From: Clostridiales bacterium
GTDB lineage: Bacteria > Bacillota_A > Clostridia > Lachnospirales > Lachnospiraceae
Assembly (NCBI GenBank): GCA_030154385.1
Contig: JASKJZ010000076.1
Location: 1 to 9,214, forward strand
DNA: 9,214 nucleotides
Direction: 5' to 3'
Shown: piece after piece, positions 6,271-9,214 of the stretch
How the letters are laid out: the number at the start of each line of letters is the position of its first letter
Numbering within the stretch: the first letter of the stretch is position 1
Notes under the pieces: generated by a model
What the model saw: the letters and a program-made list of their open reading frames with translations, nothing else
What the model was told of the DNA's origin: nothing
Database searches by the model: none
Program-made: the position numbers and the translations under genes

Positions 6271-6945
6271 TTAGTTTTTTGATACTCCCACTGGGGTAAT
6301 GACGATATTCTTCGCGGATATCTCGGTTTTTCGCTTTACGATATCTTCAATCTGCGCCATCTGCTGTTCGGTCAGCTCATTTGCATTTACAATTACATCA
6401 ACACTTTCATCCACGATACTAACAACGGAATCCGGAAATCCTTTCGCCTCCAATAAAATTTCCGTCGCACTTTCCTTCTCAGCAAGACTTGCAAGCTTCT
6501 CAATCCCATCAATGGCATCTTGCTTTTGGGCTTCTGATAACGTATCATTGTCCACGATCTCCATCAAGAGTTCTTTACTTTTAGCTCGTGTTTGCTCTCT
6601 TTGCAGCTTTGCGGAAGCAAAATAATCTGCCGATATGGTATTACTTACCATCACAGCCTCTCCCACATTTTCATCGTTTGCATCTGCTACCGCTTCACCT
6701 TCCGTTGCTACTACTTCCTCACTCACGGCCTCCCCGCTATCCTCCACTGCTAAAGTATCCTCCTCGGACAAGTCCAAAATACCAAAATCCTCCGTCGTGT
6801 TTTCGTCATATGTAGAGGTGGCCTCCATGTCTCCATCTAAGGTGTTTAAGGTATCCTCCTTAGAGAAATTAAGGTAGCCAGCAACGGCAAGCATGATTGC
6901 CAGTGCAGTGATAATGATCTGGTTTTTTTTCCATATATGTTTCAA
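6271..6945 (-). CDS. spoIIIAH: Stage III sporulation protein AH
   Basis: SpoIIIAH sits in the mother-cell (outer forespore) membrane. Its extracellular domain pairs with forespore SpoIIQ to form the intermembrane channel needed for sigmaG activity after engulfment. The 224 residues show a short basic N-terminus (KHIWKK), one membrane segment at about 9-26, and an unusually acidic linker at 30-112 with 25 Asp/Glu and no Lys/Arg. A C-terminal ring-building domain related to YscJ/FliF follows at about 105-220: helices with QREQTRAKSKELLMEI and QKQDAIDGIEKLASLAEKE, then VDVIVNANELTEQQMAQIEDIV and AKNIVITPV. The start is TTG, supported by AAGGAG 7 bases upstream; the next in-frame Met is inside the membrane segment. 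It is the last gene of the spoIIIA operon, 21 bases after spoIIIAG. In Bacillus the operon is driven by sigmaE; no such promoter is expected inside this window. Confidence 0.93.
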   Translation of the reverse strand: MKHIWKKNQIIITALAIMLAVAGYLNFSKEDTLNTLDGDMEATSTYDENTTEDFGILDLSEEDTLAVEDSGEAVSEEVVATEGEAVADANDENVGEAVMVSNTISADYFASAKLQREQTRAKSKELLMEIVDNDTLSEAQKQDAIDGIEKLASLAEKESATEILLEAKGFPDSVVSIVDESVDVIVNANELTEQQMAQIEDIVKRKTEISAKNIVITPVGVSKN

Positions 6946-6952
6946 TACCTTT

Positions 6953-6958
6953 CTCCTT
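6953..6958 (-). promoter_or_regulatory. Ribosome binding site fixing the TTG start of spoIIIAH
   Basis: AAGGAG lies 7 bases before the TTG at 6945-6943. No ATG in frame occurs before the middle of the membrane segment, so this site decides the start. Confidence 0.75.
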
Positions 6959-6960
6959 CT

Positions 6961-6982
6961 ATCCGGTCAGTTCGCGCCGGAT
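6961..6982 (-). repeat. Short inverted repeat across the spoIIIAG stop codon
   Basis: ATCCGG and CCGGAT form a 6-bp perfect stem around a 10-base loop that contains the spoIIIAG TGA stop. The 3' arm ends two bases before the AAGGAG of spoIIIAH. It might tune spoIIIAH translation, but a stem this short can arise by chance. Confidence 0.35.
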
Positions 6983-7557
6983 TTCATTTTCATTACTTTA
7001 ATTTTATGTGCTGGTACATGAAATAATACCTCGATTGCATCAACTATTTCACTCTCTAACACACCATCCTCATTCCCGGAAACCAAAACAAGAACGCCTT
7101 CTACCTCTGGTTCTATCTCCTTAAGCACATAGGGCGAAGTAGTACTGTTTTCCCCTTCCACTAAAACAGTTTCATCCTCTCTGCTGGCACTCGAGCTTAC
7201 TTCTCTCTCGTCATTTCCTTCTCTGGATGAATTCTCCTGCGTGAAGGGACTATCCTTAAGTACGACCTTTTCACTGGATTCTTGGAGTGTAATCATAACC
7301 TCTGCATCGGATACTCCCTGCATTTTGCGGATGGTTTTCGCAAGACGTTCCTCCATCCAGCTTATGTATTCTTCCTGTAAATTGACATTGGAAGTGTTAG
7401 AAATACTTGCCACATTGCTATCTTTTGTTACACTATTTTTCACCTTTGTTTTATTCATGGATGGCAAGGATAACACCAAAAGAAAGATTCCTGCAGCAAA
7501 TATTATCACCACCTTATCCATACCGATTTCTTTTAAATTCAGCTTCTTTTTTTCCAC
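6967..7557 (-). CDS. spoIIIAG: Stage III sporulation protein AG
   Basis: SpoIIIAG forms a large ring in the space between the mother-cell and forespore membranes as part of the SpoIIIA-SpoIIQ channel. The 196 residues have a basic N-terminus (EKKKLNLK), one membrane segment at about 14-32, a polar linker, and then the ring-building fold: a helix with QEEYISWMEERLAKTIRKM at 61-79, the strand GVSDAEVMITL at 81-91, an insertion at about 92-150, the strand VEGVLVLVSG at 152-161, and the helix LESEIVDAIEVLFHVPAHKIKVMKM. In the Bacillus protein a comparable insertion makes the beta-triangle that stacks into the 30-fold ring. Here it is rich in Ser, Glu and Asn. The protein is somewhat shorter than in Bacillus (about 229). 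The start is GTG, preceded by AAGGA with 7 bases between. It follows spoIIIAF by 18 bases. Confidence 0.92.
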   Translation of the reverse strand: MEKKKLNLKEIGMDKVVIIFAAGIFLLVLSLPSMNKTKVKNSVTKDSNVASISNTSNVNLQEEYISWMEERLAKTIRKMQGVSDAEVMITLQESSEKVVLKDSPFTQENSSREGNDEREVSSSASREDETVLVEGENSTTSPYVLKEIEPEVEGVLVLVSGNEDGVLESEIVDAIEVLFHVPAHKIKVMKMKSGAN

Positions 7558-7564
7558 GCGCTCT

Positions 7565-7569
7565 TCCTT
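7565..7569 (-). promoter_or_regulatory. Ribosome binding site fixing the GTG start of spoIIIAG
   Basis: AAGGA, within the purine run GAAGGAAGAG, lies 7 bases before the GTG at 7557-7555. The next in-frame Met (residue 13) would remove the basic residues before the membrane segment, so GTG is preferred. Confidence 0.7.
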
Positions 7570-7575
7570 CCTATT

Positions 7576-8088
7576 TTACTTGATTGAAATCTTTTTTTCT
7601 TCCACCCCGTATTGTGTCATAATCCAGTTTTTTAATTGTTCCTTTTTCTCATTTTGCTCTTCCTGGTATCCGTTTTTCATCCGAAGGGCAACTGATTTAA
7701 CCTCTCCAAACGCCTCTTCCCCCTCCTCAAGTATGACCTTGCAGGAGCGAGGGGATAACCCTTTTTCTTTTGCAAACACACTGATTTCTTCCTCTATGTT
7801 TAATTGTGCCTGATAAAGAATTGCTTCATCCACAGTTCCGTTTTGGATTGGCATTTCTTCCTCCTCTAGGTGACTCCAATCTTCAAAAAGCTTCGACAAC
7901 TTATCTTCATAGCGCTCTCCTCCCATAAGATACCCTTCGAGCGGACGCAGCATGATTCCAATCATCAATAGACCAATAAAAAACTCGATGTATTTAGAAT
8001 AGGTGCTTTTGCCAATCAAGCTCTTAATCATAGAAGCCAATACCATAAATATGGCCAATTCTCTTACCGTATCCATTACAGTCTGCAT
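7576..8088 (-). CDS. spoIIIAF: Stage III sporulation protein AF
   Basis: SpoIIIAF is a mother-cell membrane component of the SpoIIIA-SpoIIQ complex. The 170 residues open with MQTVMDTVRELAIFMVLASM, a membrane segment at about 7-25, and a second segment at about 34-50 (YIEFFIGLLMIGIMLRPLEG). The YIEFFIGLLMI-x-x-M-L-x-P stretch is the family hallmark. A soluble C-terminal domain at about 85-170 (ILYQAQLNIEEEISVFAKEKGL, KVILEEGEEAFGEVKSVALRM) fits the ring-building fold shared with SpoIIIAG and SpoIIIAH. The ATG overlaps the spoIIIAE stop by one base (TAATG), and its GGAGG lies 5 bases upstream inside spoIIIAE, so translation is probably coupled. Its length is somewhat below the Bacillus protein (about 206). 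Confidence 0.92.
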   Translation of the reverse strand: MQTVMDTVRELAIFMVLASMIKSLIGKSTYSKYIEFFIGLLMIGIMLRPLEGYLMGGERYEDKLSKLFEDWSHLEEEEMPIQNGTVDEAILYQAQLNIEEEISVFAKEKGLSPRSCKVILEEGEEAFGEVKSVALRMKNGYQEEQNEKKEQLKNWIMTQYGVEEKKISIK

Positions 8089-9212
8089 TACACCCTCCCG
8101 TTTGTAGTTGCCATAACAATTACGATTGTTAGCATAAATAAAATTCCTGTAATAAAGGTTACATATAAAAGGAGGCTGATAGCCTTATAGGTTGCACCAA
8201 GACAGGCGATAATTCGCTTATCCGATATCGGTTCTGCTACTGCGGAAAAGACTTTGTAGACCATTGCAGAAAATAAAAGTCGAAGGAGTGGAACACTTAA
8301 TATCAGCAAAAGAACGATAAGTCCTGCCACTCCAATCGCATTTTTTATGACAATTCCTGCACTGATAACAGTAGAGGCCGCGGTACCAAGCACATTTCCT
8401 ACTCCTGGCAAAAGATTCATCGTCTTAATCGCGATTCGATTTTTTAAGCTATCGGTAATTGGAACCAAGAGTCCCTGCATTACATGGTATCCGGTTACAG
8501 CGCCTAAAAACCCTTTCATCAACCACCGAATTAAGCTCTCTAATAGCTCAGTCATTTTAGAAAACATACCTTCTTTGGTCAAATTGTTCATCATCGACAA
8601 CAAGAAATAGACACGAATCATCGGCAATATCCCCTGTAATATAACACGTTCAACAATCTGAATTACAATCAGAATTCCCTGATAAAATAGGCCTGATGTG
8701 GTAACTCCCGAAGAAAACATGAGCGCCATATAGTATGCTGGTACCAACGCCCGCATAAAATCCTGTACATTGGTAAGTACCGTTACGGCAAGCTCCATCA
8801 TTTCTTGAAAGGACACCATAGCAATTGAAAACAAGATAAGGTAACAAATATAATGTCCAATTTCGGCAACCTGACGATTTCGAAAGGCTTCTGTAAAATT
8901 GGCAAATATGGCCGCAAATAATAGTATTGTGCCGAGTCGAACGAGAAGACTTTTTTCTCCTACGATTTGCTCCTTTAATGAGGATATTAATTTATCTCCA
9001 AGCGAAGCTATGGATACTCCTTGTCCGCTTTTTACCAAGTACAGTACAAAGGCTTTGAAGTCAAAGGTATCGTTTCCTACAATCTGATCCACGGTCGTTT
9101 GAAGCGCATCATAGTCGATGGACTCCTCATAGGGCAGATTAATTTCCTCCGCCTTAATTTGTATCGGATCTAAAAACATACAAAGTATGATGAATAGGAT
9201 AAGTCGTTTCAA
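8088..9212 (-). CDS. spoIIIAE: Stage III sporulation protein AE
   Basis: SpoIIIAE is the polytopic membrane protein of the mother-cell side of the SpoIIIA-SpoIIQ channel, needed for sigmaG activity in the engulfed forespore. The 374 residues begin with a likely signal peptide, MKRLILFIILCMFLDPIQIKA, with predicted cleavage after Ala21 before EE. Then come a soluble region (22-88) and several hydrophobic segments, near 92-108, 119-138, 155-170, 177-206, 234-252, 280-316 and 345-367. The block AIKTMNLLPGVGNVLGTAAS at 261-280 and AVAEPISDKRI at 325-334 are characteristic of the family. The start is TTG only two bases from the window edge, so its ribosome site cannot be seen. The signal peptide makes this start plausible, but a slightly longer N-terminus cannot be excluded. 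Bacillus SpoIIIAE is about 399 residues. It overlaps spoIIIAF by one base. Confidence 0.92.
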   Translation of the reverse strand: MKRLILFIILCMFLDPIQIKAEEINLPYEESIDYDALQTTVDQIVGNDTFDFKAFVLYLVKSGQGVSIASLGDKLISSLKEQIVGEKSLLVRLGTILLFAAIFANFTEAFRNRQVAEIGHYICYLILFSIAMVSFQEMMELAVTVLTNVQDFMRALVPAYYMALMFSSGVTTSGLFYQGILIVIQIVERVILQGILPMIRVYFLLSMMNNLTKEGMFSKMTELLESLIRWLMKGFLGAVTGYHVMQGLLVPITDSLKNRIAIKTMNLLPGVGNVLGTAASTVISAGIVIKNAIGVAGLIVLLLILSVPLLRLLFSAMVYKVFSAVAEPISDKRIIACLGATYKAISLLLYVTFITGILFMLTIVIVMATTNGRV

Positions 9213-9214
9213 TA

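Noticed and set aside
6249..6273. AATTG/CAATT 5-bp stem as a terminator after spoIIIAH
   Set aside because: It is AT-rich, short, and lacks a proper T-run; it overlaps the -35 and spacer of the asp23 promoter.
6299..6877. Three overlapping plus-strand open frames opposite spoIIIAH
   Set aside because: They mirror the acidic low-complexity linker and C-terminal domain of SpoIIIAH; their Ser/Pro/Thr-rich translations look like reverse-frame noise.
7241..7813. Long plus-strand open frame (190 codons) opposite spoIIIAF and spoIIIAG
   Set aside because: It is antisense to two clear sporulation genes, spans their junction, has the low-complexity Phe/Ser-rich composition typical of reverse frames, and I recognise no domain in it.
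1..9214. A new defence, mobile or biosynthetic system
   Set aside because: Every gene belongs to a well-known core family in a conserved order. There are no transposases, integrases, toxin-antitoxin pairs, CRISPR repeats or unassigned genes.

Overview
The window comes from a spore-forming Clostridia chromosome, most likely Lachnospiraceae-like. This rests on the spoIIIA sporulation genes, Firmicutes-type Shine-Dalgarno sites, frequent TTG/GTG starts, and the gene order spoIIIAH - asp23/yqhY - nusB - xseA - xseB - ispA - dxs - tlyA - nadK. The taxon is inferred from order and protein style, not from a search. All twelve genes lie on the minus strand, so transcription runs from position 9214 towards position 1. 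There is no RNA gene, mobile element, CRISPR array or gene-free stretch over 300 bases; the largest intergenic gaps are 69 and 64 bases.

Region 9212-6271 is the distal part of the sporulation operon: spoIIIAE, spoIIIAF, spoIIIAG and spoIIIAH. They encode the mother-cell side of the SpoIIIA-SpoIIQ channel between mother cell and forespore. Genes AA to AD would lie upstream, outside the window. SpoIIIAE is a polytopic membrane protein with a signal peptide. AF, AG and AH are membrane-anchored ring-building proteins.

Region 6270-6202 carries a good sigmaA-type promoter (TTGCAA, 16-base spacer, extended -10 TGATATAAT). It starts the housekeeping block: asp23/yqhY, nusB, xseA-xseB (exonuclease VII), ispA and dxs (isoprenoid supply), tlyA (RNA 2'-O-methyltransferase) and nadK (NAD kinase). 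Gaps are tiny or negative from xseA onward, which implies a co-transcribed, often translationally coupled operon. The asp23-nusB gap holds a perfect 10-bp hairpin with no U-tract. No terminator separates spoIIIAH from the downstream block.

Positions 1-18 are not genomic: they match the 3' end of the standard Illumina adapter exactly. The nadK gene is cut after 84 native codons by this artefact, so position 1 is an assembly end. Apart from this artefact and a few regulatory details, this is a conserved core region. I see no evidence of a previously undescribed system.
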